A stretch of DNA of 64,000 bases from Mycolicibacterium hippocampi (GTDB taxonomy: Bacteria > Actinomycetota > Actinomycetes > Mycobacteriales > Mycobacteriaceae), in the NCBI RefSeq assembly GCF_010723735.1, contig NZ_BLLB01000002.1, positions 2,604,001-2,668,000 on the forward strand, in the 5' to 3' direction. How positions within the stretch are numbered: position 1 is the first letter of the stretch; every line of letters begins with the position of its first letter. The notes below the pieces were generated by a model. The model was not told where the DNA came from. It made no database searches and saw nothing but the letters and a program-made list of their open reading frames with translations. The translations under genes were made by a program, and so were the position numbers. Of this stretch, positions 16,810-25,790 are shown piece after piece.

Positions 16810-18650
16810 AAGTGGATCGGAATCCGCCCCTTGGCCAGCAGCGACTCCATCGCGGCGGCGGCTATCGGGCGGGAGAGCAGGAAGCCCTGAGCCCGGTGAC
16901 ACCCGTGCCGGAGCAGCGTCAGCGCCGCCGCCTCGGTTTCCACGCCCTCGGCGACCAGCTCGAGCCCGAACGCCTCGGCCAGCGCGATGATCGCCCGTAC
17001 GATCGCGAGATCGCCGGGATTGGAGCCGAGTTCACGAACGAACGACTTGTCGATCTTGAGAGTGTCGACGGGCAGCGACTTCAGATGACTCAGCGCGCTG
17101 TAGCCGGTCCCGAAGTCGTCGATGGCGACCTGCACGCCGGCTTTCTTCAACCCGGCGAGGGTAATCCTGGTGGTCTCGATGTCCTGCACGACCACGCTCT
17201 CGGTGATCTCCAGGCACACCGATCCGCGGTCGAGCTCGAACTCGGTCATGATGTCGGCCACCGATTCGACGAAGCCGTCGGTGACCAGCTGTACCGGTGA
17301 CACGTTGATCCGCAGCACGATGTTCTTGCCCACGCCGCGGGCTCGCCACCCGGCGAACTCGGTGCAGGCCGAGCGCATCACCCAGCGTCCCAGCTCGCCG
17401 GCGAGATTGATCGATTCCGCGACGCCGATGAACGAATCGGGGGAGAGCAGGCCGCGGGTCGGGTGCTGCCAACGAACCAGCGCTTCGGCGGCGAGGATGT
17501 CACCGGTCCGCATGTCGATCTCGGGCAGATAGTGCAGCAGCAGTGCGCCGTTCTCGATGACGCTCTGCAGGTGGAGTTCGATGTCGTTGCGGAACTCGTT
17601 CTCCATCGACATGTCATCGGTGAAGACGGAGATCATGTTGCCCCCGGAGCTCTTGGCGGTCAACACCGCCTGATCGGCCCGACGGAGCAGATCGGAGGTG
17701 GTGTCCTGACCTGGGATCCCGAGTGCGACACCGATGCTCACGGTGCGGGTCAGCATCTCGCCGTCGATGGACACGCGTTCGCGCAGCGTCGACTGCAGCC
17801 GGTGGGCGAGTGCTTCGGCGCTGTCGGCGTCCATCGGGTTCGCGGGGACCACGACAAACTCATCACCGCCCAACCGGGCGATCAGGTTGGGGCCATCGGC
17901 GCCTCTGCGGAGCCGTTCGGCCAGCACCCGGATGAACCAGTCGCCTGCAGTGTGGCCGAGGTAGTCGTTGATGGCTTTGAGCCGGTCGAGGTCGAAGAAC
18001 AACGCCGAGACCGGGCCGGGACGGCCTGCTGCCAGCCGCTCGTCGAGGTGTGCCAGCAGTGCCCGACGGTTGTACAGCCCTGTCAGATCGTCGTGTTCTG
18101 CCAGGTAACGCAGTTGCTCCTCGGCCTGGACCCGCGCCTGGACCTGTGCGAACAGCGACGCGATGGCCTCGAGGGCGTTGAGTTCCTCCTGGCTCCACTC
18201 TCTGTCGCCGAACTTGACGAATCCCAGTGCGCCCGTGGTGACCTCGCCGGAGACCAGGGGGGCCGCCGCCATCGAGGTGGCCGGCACCGCGCGGCCTTCC
18301 TCGATCCGGCGCTGATAGTCGTCGGTGGCCGGTTCGGGACGCAACACGACCGGCTTCTTGGCGTGCTCCGACACGGCGAACACCGGGTCGGCGTCGGCGA
18401 AGAACACCAACCCGAGGGGGTCTGGGTCGGGGGGGTTGGTCCGGATCGGCCATTCGGCGATCAGTCTCGACGCGCGCAGCGCGTGGTCGTTGTAGCGCAG
18501 GAAGCTGACGTCGACGCCGAGGAAGGAAACCAGGTCACCCAGCACTCGTTGGCTGACTTCGACCGACGTGACGGCAGTCGCCGCCATCAACTGGGTGGCC
18601 ACCGACGTGACCATCAGGTCGAGGCTGCGGTGGGGGGCGTTCTCAGGCAT
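16806..18650 (-). CDS. GAF-GGDEF-EAL bifunctional cyclic-di-GMP protein
   Basis: 614-residue cytoplasmic protein with the architecture of M. tuberculosis Rv1354c and M. smegmatis DcpA, which both make and degrade c-di-GMP. GAF domain at about 20-170; GGDEF domain with intact RLGGDEF (GGDEF at 261-265); EAL domain with intact EAL at 389-391 (AAEALVRW) and DDFGTG at 511-516. The position of the inhibitory I-site reads DGPN, so unlike the first cyclase (781-2136) it should not be product-inhibited at that site. ATG 18650 is used; a GTG at 18680 is also possible. Neither has a clear ribosome-binding site. Confidence 0.9.
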   Translation of the reverse strand: MPENAPHRSLDLMVTSVATQLMAATAVTSVEVSQRVLGDLVSFLGVDVSFLRYNDHALRASRLIAEWPIRTNPPDPDPLGLVFFADADPVFAVSEHAKKPVVLRPEPATDDYQRRIEEGRAVPATSMAAAPLVSGEVTTGALGFVKFGDREWSQEELNALEAIASLFAQVQARVQAEEQLRYLAEHDDLTGLYNRRALLAHLDERLAAGRPGPVSALFFDLDRLKAINDYLGHTAGDWFIRVLAERLRRGADGPNLIARLGGDEFVVVPANPMDADSAEALAHRLQSTLRERVSIDGEMLTRTVSIGVALGIPGQDTTSDLLRRADQAVLTAKSSGGNMISVFTDDMSMENEFRNDIELHLQSVIENGALLLHYLPEIDMRTGDILAAEALVRWQHPTRGLLSPDSFIGVAESINLAGELGRWVMRSACTEFAGWRARGVGKNIVLRINVSPVQLVTDGFVESVADIMTEFELDRGSVCLEITESVVVQDIETTRITLAGLKKAGVQVAIDDFGTGYSALSHLKSLPVDTLKIDKSFVRELGSNPGDLAIVRAIIALAEAFGLELVAEGVETEAAALTLLRHGCHRAQGFLLSRPIAAAAMESLLAKGRIPIHF

Positions 18651-18761
18651 CGTGCAGTCACAATACGGTCGGTGCGGCACTCAGGGGTGGGTGACCACGG
18701 CGATATCGGAAGTCGCGGGCGCAAATCACATCCGTCGCTGGGGTCCCAAAGTGCTCAGATG

Positions 18762-19511
18762 TCACAGCGCGGTGTCACGGCGCAACGGGTTTTCCCTCGT
18801 TCCGGCCAGCGCCTGGTCCAGTGAAAGGATCTCGTTGAAGATCTTCGACACCTGGGAAGGTTCGGCGTGCTTGATGAACGTGCGGCGGTCCCACCACATC
18901 ATCTTGGTGCAATAGCGCGGGTCCGGATACGGCGTCGCGGGGATCGACGCGACCACCCCGCCCGACGACCGCCACTTGTCGAGCACGTGGGCCGCGGAGG
19001 TGGCCATGCAGAACTGCAGGTCGACAGCGGCCATGGCATGAAATGCAGAGCGAGCCAGCACCCGGGTCACGCCCTTGCTCTGATCGGCGTCGTCGGTGAC
19101 GAACCCCGACTTCATCTCGAGGACGCCGAAGGGCACCCGGTCATTGATCATCTTGCGCACTGCCGGCAGCCCGGGCTGGCCGGCCCACTCCACCACGGCG
19201 TGGGAATCCTCGGCGCAGGTCAGCGGCCCCTTCGCGCGAACCCCGCCGATCACCCGCCCTGCGGTGTCCACGGCCGCCCAGAACAGCGTGGTGTCATGAC
19301 CGTCGCGGATGTCGGCGATCTGCAGGGCAACCTCCACGCCATGCTTGCGGTAACTGCGCTCTGCGCCGTGCAGATATTGGAGCCAGAGTTCCGGGTCGAG
19401 GTGTGGCTGAGACATGATCAACGTGCATTCCGCGTCCTCGTCCCACCAGCTGTGGCGCCGGCCCAGACGGAAATCGAACTCGTGGTCGGATTCAAGCGAT
19501 GAAACTGTCAT
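18762..19511 (-). CDS. Conserved-looking protein of unknown function beside the c-di-GMP gene
   Basis: 249 residues, no membrane segment. ATG 19511 has GGGAAAG upstream. The first residues are followed by RLGRRHSWWDEDAEC and LWLQYLHGAERSYRKHGVE. The centre has alternating strand-like and helix-like segments (TLFWAAVDTAGRVIGGVRAK, FGVLEMKSGFV, GVTRVLARSAFHAMAAV), and the end has VLDKWRSSGG and YPDPRYCTKMMWWDRR. The pattern recalls the GNAT / N-acyl-amino-acid-synthase fold, but this is only an impression. It lies 111 bases upstream of the GAF-GGDEF-EAL gene on the same strand, so it may be part of the same signalling output. Confidence 0.6.
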   Translation of the reverse strand: MTVSSLESDHEFDFRLGRRHSWWDEDAECTLIMSQPHLDPELWLQYLHGAERSYRKHGVEVALQIADIRDGHDTTLFWAAVDTAGRVIGGVRAKGPLTCAEDSHAVVEWAGQPGLPAVRKMINDRVPFGVLEMKSGFVTDDADQSKGVTRVLARSAFHAMAAVDLQFCMATSAAHVLDKWRSSGGVVASIPATPYPDPRYCTKMMWWDRRTFIKHAEPSQVSKIFNEILSLDQALAGTRENPLRRDTAL

Positions 19512-20170
19512 GGTTCTTTCCCGTCGTAGGGCAGTGGGCGGAACAAAGGGGGGTGCCGCCTGTCTGCCGACTATCCGAATCCGGCCCTATCCGGCTTCGG
19601 AGTAAATAGAGCAAGATCATTATGTCGCTGTGCAGGCCATTTATTCCAGCTAGCCGACAGATATTTCCTGCTTTCCCGCATTGCGGGAGCATTCACGGGA
19701 CACTTGGTTTACCCGGGAACTACTTTTGGCAAGCAGAAATTCATCGGATCCGACGGGTGTTGTATCGCGGAATTCGTTTTTGGCGAACCCGGTGGCAGGT
19801 GCATTCGTCCTTTGACGACGCTCTCTCGATTCTGCGGCGGCATTCGCCAACCTTCGCAGCGGTACCGTCGGTAACCCTGGCAGCGGGTGCTGCGGCACGC
19901 TGTGCGGGACGGTTGCTTCGCGGACCTGAAAAGTGCTTCGTCAGGCTGACAGGTTCGCTGCTCTCGGTCGGCGCAACACCGAGAGCGACGGGATTTCGGC
20001 AGCGAATGCCAGAATTATGCGCTGCTGAGACGACCCCGCAAGGGGGCATCTACATGGTCAAGGTCGGCGGGAATGCGCCCGCAGCGCTATGGCACTGTGG
20101 GCAACGCAGCATCAACTCGCCGAAATGGAGAGGTCGTTCCTATGGGCGGTCAGGGTCGAAGGAGACAACT
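19512..20170. other. 659-bp gap with hairpins, visibly lower GC
   Basis: An unusually long non-coding stretch for this genome. It contains a hairpin at 19574-19601 (TCCGAATCCGG / CCGGCTTCGGA, one mismatch, 6-base loop) in the 5' region of the leftward gene, and a smaller one at 19675-19687 (CCCGCATTGCGGG). A reading frame runs rightwards from 19622 into the MaoC gene, but its codon choice and composition are not protein-like and a good start for MaoC lies at 20171. It could hold a long leader, a small RNA or a decayed gene. Confidence 0.5.
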
Positions 20171-20623
20171 GTGAAGAAGTTCAACGGGTTGGCCGAATTC
20201 ATTGCCGCGGAGGGCACCCAACTGGGCCCCACTGAGTGGCTCGAGATCACCCAGGATCGGGTCAATCTGTTCGCTGAGGCCACCGATGACCATCAGTGGA
20301 TCCATGTCGACCCGGAGCGGGCAGCGAGCGGGCCCTTCGGCGAGACGATCGCGCACGGACTGCTGACGTTGTCGCTGATCCCTCATTTCACCCACCAGCT
20401 CTACAGCGTCGACAACGTGGCGATGGCGATCAACTACGGATACAACAAGGTCCGCTTCATCACGCCGGTCAGGGTCGGCGCCATGCTTCGGGCCCGTGCG
20501 GAGATCGCCTCGGTCACCCAGCTCGACGGTGCCGTGCAGGCGGTTCTGAACACCACCGTCGAGATCGAGGGCTCCGACAAGCCGGCCGCGGTGGCCGAGT
20601 CGATCGTGCGGTTCATCGGCTGA
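20171..20623 (+). CDS. MaoC-type (R)-specific enoyl-CoA hydratase
   Basis: 150-residue hot-dog protein, close in motif and length to M. tuberculosis Rv0130. It hydrates trans-2-enoyl thioesters to (R)-3-hydroxyacyl thioesters, or the reverse. The catalytic pair is D40 and H45 in the hydratase-2 motif (FAEATDDHQWIHVDPERA). Typical family blocks FGETIAHG and NYGYNKVRF follow. GTG 20171 is preceded by AAGGAG at good spacing, which overrides a long open extension upstream. It precedes the monooxygenase, separated by a palindromic operator-like cluster. Confidence 0.9.
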   Translation: MKKFNGLAEFIAAEGTQLGPTEWLEITQDRVNLFAEATDDHQWIHVDPERAASGPFGETIAHGLLTLSLIPHFTHQLYSVDNVAMAINYGYNKVRFITPVRVGAMLRARAEIASVTQLDGAVQAVLNTTVEIEGSDKPAAVAESIVRFIG

Positions 20624-20648
20624 CCCCGGTCGCGGCCGAAGTGAATTC

Positions 20649-20689
20649 ACGAGCGTCAATGACTGTTGACGTACGTCAAAAACGCTCGT
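20649..20689. promoter_or_regulatory. Nested palindromes before the flavin monooxygenase
   Basis: The perfect palindrome TTGACGTACGTCAA (20666-20679) sits inside a wider inverted repeat ACGAGCGT (20649-20656) / ACGCTCGT (20682-20689). The hexamer CGTCAA or its complement occurs three times within 25 bases. It lies about 30 bases before the monooxygenase start, suiting an operator for a repressor or activator of the oxygenase genes. The regulator is unknown. Confidence 0.6.
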
Positions 20690-20717
20690 AGATTCCTCTT
20701 CGGCGTGAGGAGTGGCG

Positions 20718-22049
20718 GTGGATCATGCAGACCCGTATGTCGCGGTGATCGGTTCCGGCATCAGTGGATTGACCGCGGGCAAGATGCTCAAGGACTACGG
20801 CGTGCGCTACACGACGTTCGAGACGTCGGACCGGATCGGCGGCAACTGGGCATTCGGCAATCCGAACGGGCACAGCAGCGCGTACCGCTCACTGCACATC
20901 GACACCTCCAAGCATCGGTTGTCGTTCAAGGACTTCCCGATGCCGGAGCACTTTCCCTCGTTTCCGCACCACTCTCAGGTCAAGGCCTATCTCGACGACT
21001 ATGCGAGCGCGTTCGGGCTGCTCGGTCACATCGAGTTCGGCAACGGCGTGGTACACGCGTCGCGCCGGCCTGAGGGAGGCTGGCACATCCGCGACCAGGC
21101 CGGTGCCGAGCGGTCATTCGACCTGCTGGTGGTGGCCAACGGGCACCATTGGGACCCGCGGACGCCCGAGTTTCCGGGAGTCTTCACCGGTGAGACGATG
21201 CACTCCCATCACTACATCGACCCGACCGCCCCGCTGGAGTTGACGGGCAAGCGCATCCTCGTGGTGGGCATCGGCAACAGTGCCGCCGACATCACCGTCG
21301 AGCTGTCGTCGAAGGCGCTGCGTAACCACGTCACGTTGTCGACCCGCTCCAGCGCCTGGATCGTGCCCAAGTACATCGCGGGGCGTCCCGGTGACATGTT
21401 CTGGCGCACCTCGCCTCATCTCCCGCTGTCGTGGCAACGAAAGGCGGTGCAGCTGGTCGCGCCGATGCTGGGAACCGACCCGACGATGTACGGACTGCCG
21501 CCGGCCAACCACAAGCTGTTCGAGGCCCATCCCACCCAGTCCGTGGAGCTGCCGTTGCGGCTCGGATCGGGCGACGTGGTGCCCAAGCCCAACGTGTCTC
21601 GCCTCGACGGGCGTTGTGTCCATTTCGACGACGGCACCAGCGACGAGTTCGACGTGATCATCTACGCCACCGGGTACAACATCACTTTCCCGTTCTTCGA
21701 TCCGGAGTTCGTCGACGCGCCGGACAACCACATCCGGCTCTACAAGCGGATGTTCAAGCCCGGCATCGATGACCTGGTCTTCATCGGCTTCGCGCAATCG
21801 GTGCCGACGCTGTTCCCGTTCGTGGAGTGTCAGTCTCGGCTGCTGGCGGCGTATGCCATCGGGCGTTACGCGCTTCCGTCCGTCGCGGAGATGGAGCGCA
21901 CGATCGACGCCGACCAGCAGCTGCACGCCGGGCACTGCACCGACCGTCCCCGTCACACCCAGCAGGTCGACTACTTCGTCTACGAACACGATCTGCGCAA
22001 ACGTGAATTGCCCGCGGGGTTCGTGCGTGCACTCGAGGCTACCCGGTGA
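20718..22049 (+). CDS. Flavin-containing monooxygenase
   Basis: 443-residue FAD- and NADPH-dependent oxygenase that could oxidise a ketone (Baeyer-Villiger) or a heteroatom. FAD motif VIGSGISG (G12, G14, G17); the FMO signature FxGxxxHxxxY as FTGETMHSHHY (156-166); NADPH motif VVGIGNSAADI about 25 residues later; and ATGYNITFPF near the C-terminus. GTG 20718 has AGGAG five bases upstream and is preferred to GTG 20712. The stop overlaps the hydrolase start (GTGA). Coupling to a hydrolase fits an ester product from Baeyer-Villiger oxidation, but that is inferred. Confidence 0.88.
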   Translation: MDHADPYVAVIGSGISGLTAGKMLKDYGVRYTTFETSDRIGGNWAFGNPNGHSSAYRSLHIDTSKHRLSFKDFPMPEHFPSFPHHSQVKAYLDDYASAFGLLGHIEFGNGVVHASRRPEGGWHIRDQAGAERSFDLLVVANGHHWDPRTPEFPGVFTGETMHSHHYIDPTAPLELTGKRILVVGIGNSAADITVELSSKALRNHVTLSTRSSAWIVPKYIAGRPGDMFWRTSPHLPLSWQRKAVQLVAPMLGTDPTMYGLPPANHKLFEAHPTQSVELPLRLGSGDVVPKPNVSRLDGRCVHFDDGTSDEFDVIIYATGYNITFPFFDPEFVDAPDNHIRLYKRMFKPGIDDLVFIGFAQSVPTLFPFVECQSRLLAAYAIGRYALPSVAEMERTIDADQQLHAGHCTDRPRHTQQVDYFVYEHDLRKRELPAGFVRALEATR

Positions 22050-22960
22050 GACCGGACGAGGTGGCTTTCACCAGTGGAGAATCCACCTGCAGCGCATGGT
22101 ATTTCGCTGCGAACGGCCACCGCTCCGCCGCGGGGTCGCGTCCTGTCGTCGTGATGGCACACGGTTTCGGCGGCACCAAGGACTCCGGGTTGGAACCGTT
22201 CGCCCGACGGTTCGTCGCTGCCGGAATCGATGTGTTCGCCTTCGACTACCGCGGCTTCGGAGCTTCGCAAGGTCAACCACGCCAATCGCTTTCAGTTCGC
22301 CGACAGATCGCGGACTATCACAGTGCGGTCGCGGCGGCCAAGGCGCTGGACGGGGTGGATCCGGACCGGATCGCACTGTGGGGAGCGTCGTTCTCGGGTG
22401 GACATGTTCTGCGCGTCGCCGCCGATCGCGAGGACATCGGTGCGGTCGTCGCGCTGACACCGTTGACGAGCGGTATGGCCGTGGGCCGCGCCGCGGCGCT
22501 GTCCGGAGGTCCGCGCGCGCTCGTCTCGTCGTTGCGCTGGACGCTCACGGGGGTCAAGAGCCGGATCGCGGTGGGCCGGGGTCAGGCGCCGACACTGATG
22601 CCGCTGGTGTCGCAGCCCGGCGGAGCGGGCGCGTTGGGGCTCGACGGTGCGTACGAGAGTTATCTGTCCCTGGCCGGGCCGACCTGGCGCAACGAGATCG
22701 ACTGTGCCATCGGCCTGGAAGTCGTCGGGGTGCGCTCCACTGCAGCGGCCAAGAGGTTGCGCTGCCCGCTGCAGGTCCAGATCGCCGATTTCGACCGGTA
22801 CGTACCCGCCGGCGCGGTCGCCGCCACCGCGGAGCACGGCAGGGCCCAGGTGCATCGATACCCCTGCGATCACTTCGACGTCTGGCCGGGCCACGACTGG
22901 TTCGACAAGACCGTCGAGGATCAGGTGGCGTTCCTGAGCAGGACCTTGCGCGTTCAGTAG
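22046..22960 (+). CDS. Alpha/beta hydrolase
   Basis: 304-residue serine hydrolase. Visible features are an oxyanion-hole segment VMAHGFGGTKDSG, a YRGFGAS strand-turn, a nucleophile elbow WGASFSGG (S115), an acid candidate in ADFDRYVP and a base candidate in PCDHFDVW. The fold resembles dienelactone-hydrolase and peptidase-S15-like esterases. It is translationally coupled to the flavin monooxygenase, so it may cleave the ester that enzyme makes. Its stop overlaps the convergent SDR gene by seven bases. Confidence 0.85.
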   Translation: MRPDEVAFTSGESTCSAWYFAANGHRSAAGSRPVVVMAHGFGGTKDSGLEPFARRFVAAGIDVFAFDYRGFGASQGQPRQSLSVRRQIADYHSAVAAAKALDGVDPDRIALWGASFSGGHVLRVAADREDIGAVVALTPLTSGMAVGRAAALSGGPRALVSSLRWTLTGVKSRIAVGRGQAPTLMPLVSQPGGAGALGLDGAYESYLSLAGPTWRNEIDCAIGLEVVGVRSTAAAKRLRCPLQVQIADFDRYVPAGAVAATAEHGRAQVHRYPCDHFDVWPGHDWFDKTVEDQVAFLSRTLRVQ

Positions 22961-23775
22961 TGTGTGGAGCCCTGGTCGATCGAGATCGCGCTCGCGGTCA
23001 CATATTTCGATTCGTCACTGGCCAGCCAGCACACGGCGTCGGCGATGTCCTCGGGCTCGACCGCCCACGTCGGCAGGAACGGCGTCATCATGTTGGCCAA
23101 CTGCGGGTTGGTCTCCATCGCCGCCGACAGCGCCGTACCCATGTCGCCGGTGCCCATGTCGGTGATCACCGGCCCGGGGTGCACGCTGTTCACCCGGATC
23201 GAGTGCTTGCCGAGTTCGGCGGCGAACGCACGCGCCATGCCGGTGACCGCGTGCTTGCTCGCGGTGTAGTGGATCATGAAGGGCTGCATCTTGATTCCCG
23301 CGGCAGAGCTGATCAGGACGATCGACCCGCCGCGGCCGCCGTCGACGATCTCGCGCGCACCGGCCATCACGGTGTTCCAGGTGCCGGTGACGTTGATGTC
23401 CAGGACGTCGCGGAAATCCCCGGGACTGATCTGGTCCCACGCCTGGGGTGCGGCGACCCCGGCATTGGCGACGATGATGTCGAGCCGGCCGAGGGTGGAC
23501 ACCCCGGCCGCGACGGCGGCGTTGAGCGCCTCACTGTCGCGGGTGTCGGCCACGGTCGCGAGGATCCGACGGCCACGCTGCTCGACAAGTTTTACCGTTT
23601 CAGCGAGGTCGTCTTCGGTCGCGGAATCGTAGGGCACACAGGGTGGGAGTGGGCCGGCGATGTCGACGGCGATGATGTCGGCTCCCTCGGTGGCCATCCG
23701 TACGGCGTGGGCACGCCCCTGTCCGCGGGCGGCGCCGGTGATGAATGCGACCCTGCCGTCCAACCGCCCGCTCAC
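22954..23775 (-). CDS. Mycofactocin-type short-chain dehydrogenase
   Basis: 273-residue NAD-dependent SDR. N-terminal [13 protein letters not shown] and the segment [17 protein letters not shown], an insertion between strand 2 and helix 3, are hallmarks of the mycofactocin-coupled subfamily, in which NADH stays bound and electrons go to the peptide-derived cofactor mycofactocin. Catalytic YTASK and NAG motifs are present. The start is GTG 23775, overlapping the stop of the upstream FadE gene, so both act in one operon. It probably oxidises an alcohol from the monooxygenase or beta-oxidation steps. Mycofactocin synthesis genes are not in the window. Confidence 0.88.
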   Translation of the reverse strand: MSGRLDGRVAFITGAARGQGRAHAVRMATEGADIIAVDIAGPLPPCVPYDSATEDDLAETVKLVEQRGRRILATVADTRDSEALNAAVAAGVSTLGRLDIIVANAGVAAPQAWDQISPGDFRDVLDINVTGTWNTVMAGAREIVDGGRGGSIVLISSAAGIKMQPFMIHYTASKHAVTGMARAFAAELGKHSIRVNSVHPGPVITDMGTGDMGTALSAAMETNPQLANMMTPFLPTWAVEPEDIADAVCWLASDESKYVTASAISIDQGSTHY

Positions 23776-24953
23776 CGCTTCTGCGCCGCTTTCACCAGTC
23801 CGCCACCGATGATCAGACGCTGGATCTCGCTGGTGCCCTCGTAGAGGCGCAGCAACCGGACATCGCGGTAGATCCGCTCCACCGGGACCTCACGCATATA
23901 GCCGGCGCCGCCGTGGATCTGCACCGCGAGATCGGCAACCCGGCCCACCATCTCGGTGCAGAAGAGCTTCGCGGCCGACGGCGCGATCCTGCGGTCCTCG
24001 TCGGTGATCCACTTGCGTGCGGTGTCACGCACCAGCGCGCGGCCGGCCAACACCCCGGTCTGCTGATCGGCGATCATCGCCTGCACCAACTGGAATTCGC
24101 CGATCGCGGTGCCGCCCTGGGTGGCCGTCGCCGCGTAGCTCACCGACTCGTCGAGAGCACGCTGAGCGGTCCCCACCGCCAGCGCGGCGATGTGCACCCG
24201 GCCCCGGGCCAGCGACGTCATCGCCGCCCGGTACCCGATGTCCTCGGACCCGCCGACCAGCGCGCCGGCCGGCACCCGGACGTCGCTGAAGTGGACGTCG
24301 GCCGTCCAGGCGCCCTCCTGGCCCATCTTCTTGTCCTTGGCGCCGACCTCGACGCCCGGGGTGCCGGCGGGTACCAGGAACACCGCGATGCCGGCACCTT
24401 TCGCGTCGGCGGGCCTGGTCCTGGCGAACACCACGAACAGATCGGCGGTCGGGGCATTGGTGATGTACTGCTTCTGCCCGTTGATGATCCAGTCGGGGGC
24501 ATCGACGGGGGATCCGTCCCGGACCGCCTTGGTCCGCAACCCCGACGGGTTGGAGCCGGCGCCGGGTTCGGTGAGCGCGAACGAGGCGACGACGTCACCG
24601 GACGCGATGCCCTCCAGCCAGGTCGATTTCTGCTCGTCGGTGCCGTACCCGACGAGTACCTGCCCGGCGATGCCGTTGTTGGTGCCGAACATCGAGCGCA
24701 GCGCCAACGACGTATAGCCCAGCTCCATCGCCAGCTCGACATCCTGGGCGAGGTCGAGGCCGAGGCCGCCCCACTCCTGGGGGATGGCGTACCCGAACAA
24801 CCCCATCTTCTTGGCCTGCTCGCGCAGGTCGTCGGGAACCCGGTCGTCGGCCAGGATCTCCTGCTCACGCGGGACGACGGCGGTACGGACGAAGTGGCGA
24901 GTCTGGGCGAGGATCTCCTGGAAATCCTCGTCGCTGACTTCGGCTGTGGTCAT
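23772..24953 (-). CDS. Acyl-CoA dehydrogenase
   Basis: 393-residue FadE enzyme with all usual marks: [46 protein letters not shown], and the catalytic glutamate in [10 protein letters not shown] near the C-terminus. ATG 24953 is preceded by AGGGAG; a longer frame reaching 25049 would run into the AT-rich promoter and is rejected. It is divergent from the fabG-thiolase-fadE operon across a short AT-rich region with repeated TGAAATAT, so both operons are probably co-regulated. Confidence 0.92.
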   Translation of the reverse strand: MTTAEVSDEDFQEILAQTRHFVRTAVVPREQEILADDRVPDDLREQAKKMGLFGYAIPQEWGGLGLDLAQDVELAMELGYTSLALRSMFGTNNGIAGQVLVGYGTDEQKSTWLEGIASGDVVASFALTEPGAGSNPSGLRTKAVRDGSPVDAPDWIINGQKQYITNAPTADLFVVFARTRPADAKGAGIAVFLVPAGTPGVEVGAKDKKMGQEGAWTADVHFSDVRVPAGALVGGSEDIGYRAAMTSLARGRVHIAALAVGTAQRALDESVSYAATATQGGTAIGEFQLVQAMIADQQTGVLAGRALVRDTARKWITDEDRRIAPSAAKLFCTEMVGRVADLAVQIHGGAGYMREVPVERIYRDVRLLRLYEGTSEIQRLIIGGGLVKAAQKR

Positions 24954-24982
24954 CGGCTGGGGCTCCCTATCGGATATGCTTT

Positions 24983-25004
24983 TGAAATATCTTATATGAA
25001 ATAT
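24983..25004. promoter_or_regulatory. AT-rich divergent promoter with repeated TGAAATAT
   Basis: TGAAATAT occurs at 24983-24990 and 24997-25004, 14 bases apart, in an AT-rich island (TGAAATATCTTATATGAAAT) that stands out in this GC-rich sequence. It lies between the leftward FadE/SDR operon and the rightward fabG operon. It is probably a double promoter plus operator; the GntR protein encoded in the rightward operon is a candidate binder. Confidence 0.5.
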
Positions 25005-25049
25005 GAGAAGCGTCGGCCAGGTGCCGACCGAGTGAGGATGGGTGCACAA

Positions 25050-25790
25050 GTGTCATTGCTGACTGGTCAAACCGCGGTGGTCACCGGAGGTGCTCAGGGT
25101 CTGGGCTTCGCGATCGCGCAGCGCTTCGTCGCCGAGGGCGCGCGGGTGGTGCTCGGTGACGTGAACCTCGAGGCGACGCAGGCCGCCGCCGGGCAACTGG
25201 GTGGCGACGACGTCGCCCGCGCGGTGCGCTGCGACGTGACGAACGTAGAGCAGGTCGACGCGCTGGTGGCCGCCGCGGTGGACGGCTTCGGGGGTTTGGA
25301 CGTGATGGTCAACAACGCCGGCATCACCCGCGACGCCACGTTGCGCAAGATGACCGAGGAGCAGTTCGACCAGGTCATCTCGGTGCACTTGAAAGGCACC
25401 TGGAACGGCCTGCGCTCCGCGGCAGCGGTGATGCGGGAGAACAAGAGTGGCGCGATCGTCAACATGTCGTCCATCTCCGGAAAGGTCGGGATGGTCGGCC
25501 AGACGAACTACTCGGCCGCCAAGGCGGGGATCGTCGGGATGACGAAGGCGGCCGCCAAAGAGCTCGCCTACCTCGGCGTGCGGGTCAACGCCATCCAGCC
25601 CGGCCTCATCCGCTCGGCGATGACCGAGGCCATGCCCCAACGCATCTGGGATTCCAAGGTGGCCGAGGTCCCCTTGGGTCGAGCCGGCGAGCCCGACGAG
25701 GTCGCCAACGTGGCGCTGTTCCTGGCGTCGAACCTGTCGTCCTACATGACCGGAACGGTCATGGAGGTCACCGGGGGGCGACATCTGTGA
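25050..25790 (+). CDS. FabG-type 3-oxoacyl reductase / 3-hydroxyacyl-CoA dehydrogenase (SDR)
   Basis: 246-residue SDR. The cofactor motif [12 protein letters not shown] ([11 protein letters not shown]) and the catalytic S...YxxxK ([18 protein letters not shown]) are intact, and the end [10 protein letters not shown] is typical of FabG. In this operon, followed by thiolase and FadE, it most likely oxidises a 3-hydroxyacyl-CoA during beta-oxidation. GTG 25050 ([13 protein letters not shown]) fits family starts; ATG 25038 is possible. The stop overlaps the thiolase start. Confidence 0.88.
   Translation: MSLLTGQTAVVTGGAQGLGFAIAQRFVAEGARVVLGDVNLEATQAAAGQLGGDDVARAVRCDVTNVEQVDALVAAAVDGFGGLDVMVNNAGITRDATLRKMTEEQFDQVISVHLKGTWNGLRSAAAVMRENKSGAIVNMSSISGKVGMVGQTNYSAAKAGIVGMTKAAAKELAYLGVRVNAIQPGLIRSAMTEAMPQRIWDSKVAEVPLGRAGEPDEVANVALFLASNLSSYMTGTVMEVTGGRHL

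Noticed and set aside
19622..20170. N-terminal extension of the MaoC gene
   Set aside because: The extra residues are Cys/Arg-rich and not protein-like. GTG 20171 has an ideal AAGGAG, and homologues of this type have about 150 residues.
23745..25049. Forward frame reading into the FabG gene
   Set aside because: It runs antisense through the whole FadE gene (23772-24953). Only the part from about 25038/25050 has SDR motifs.
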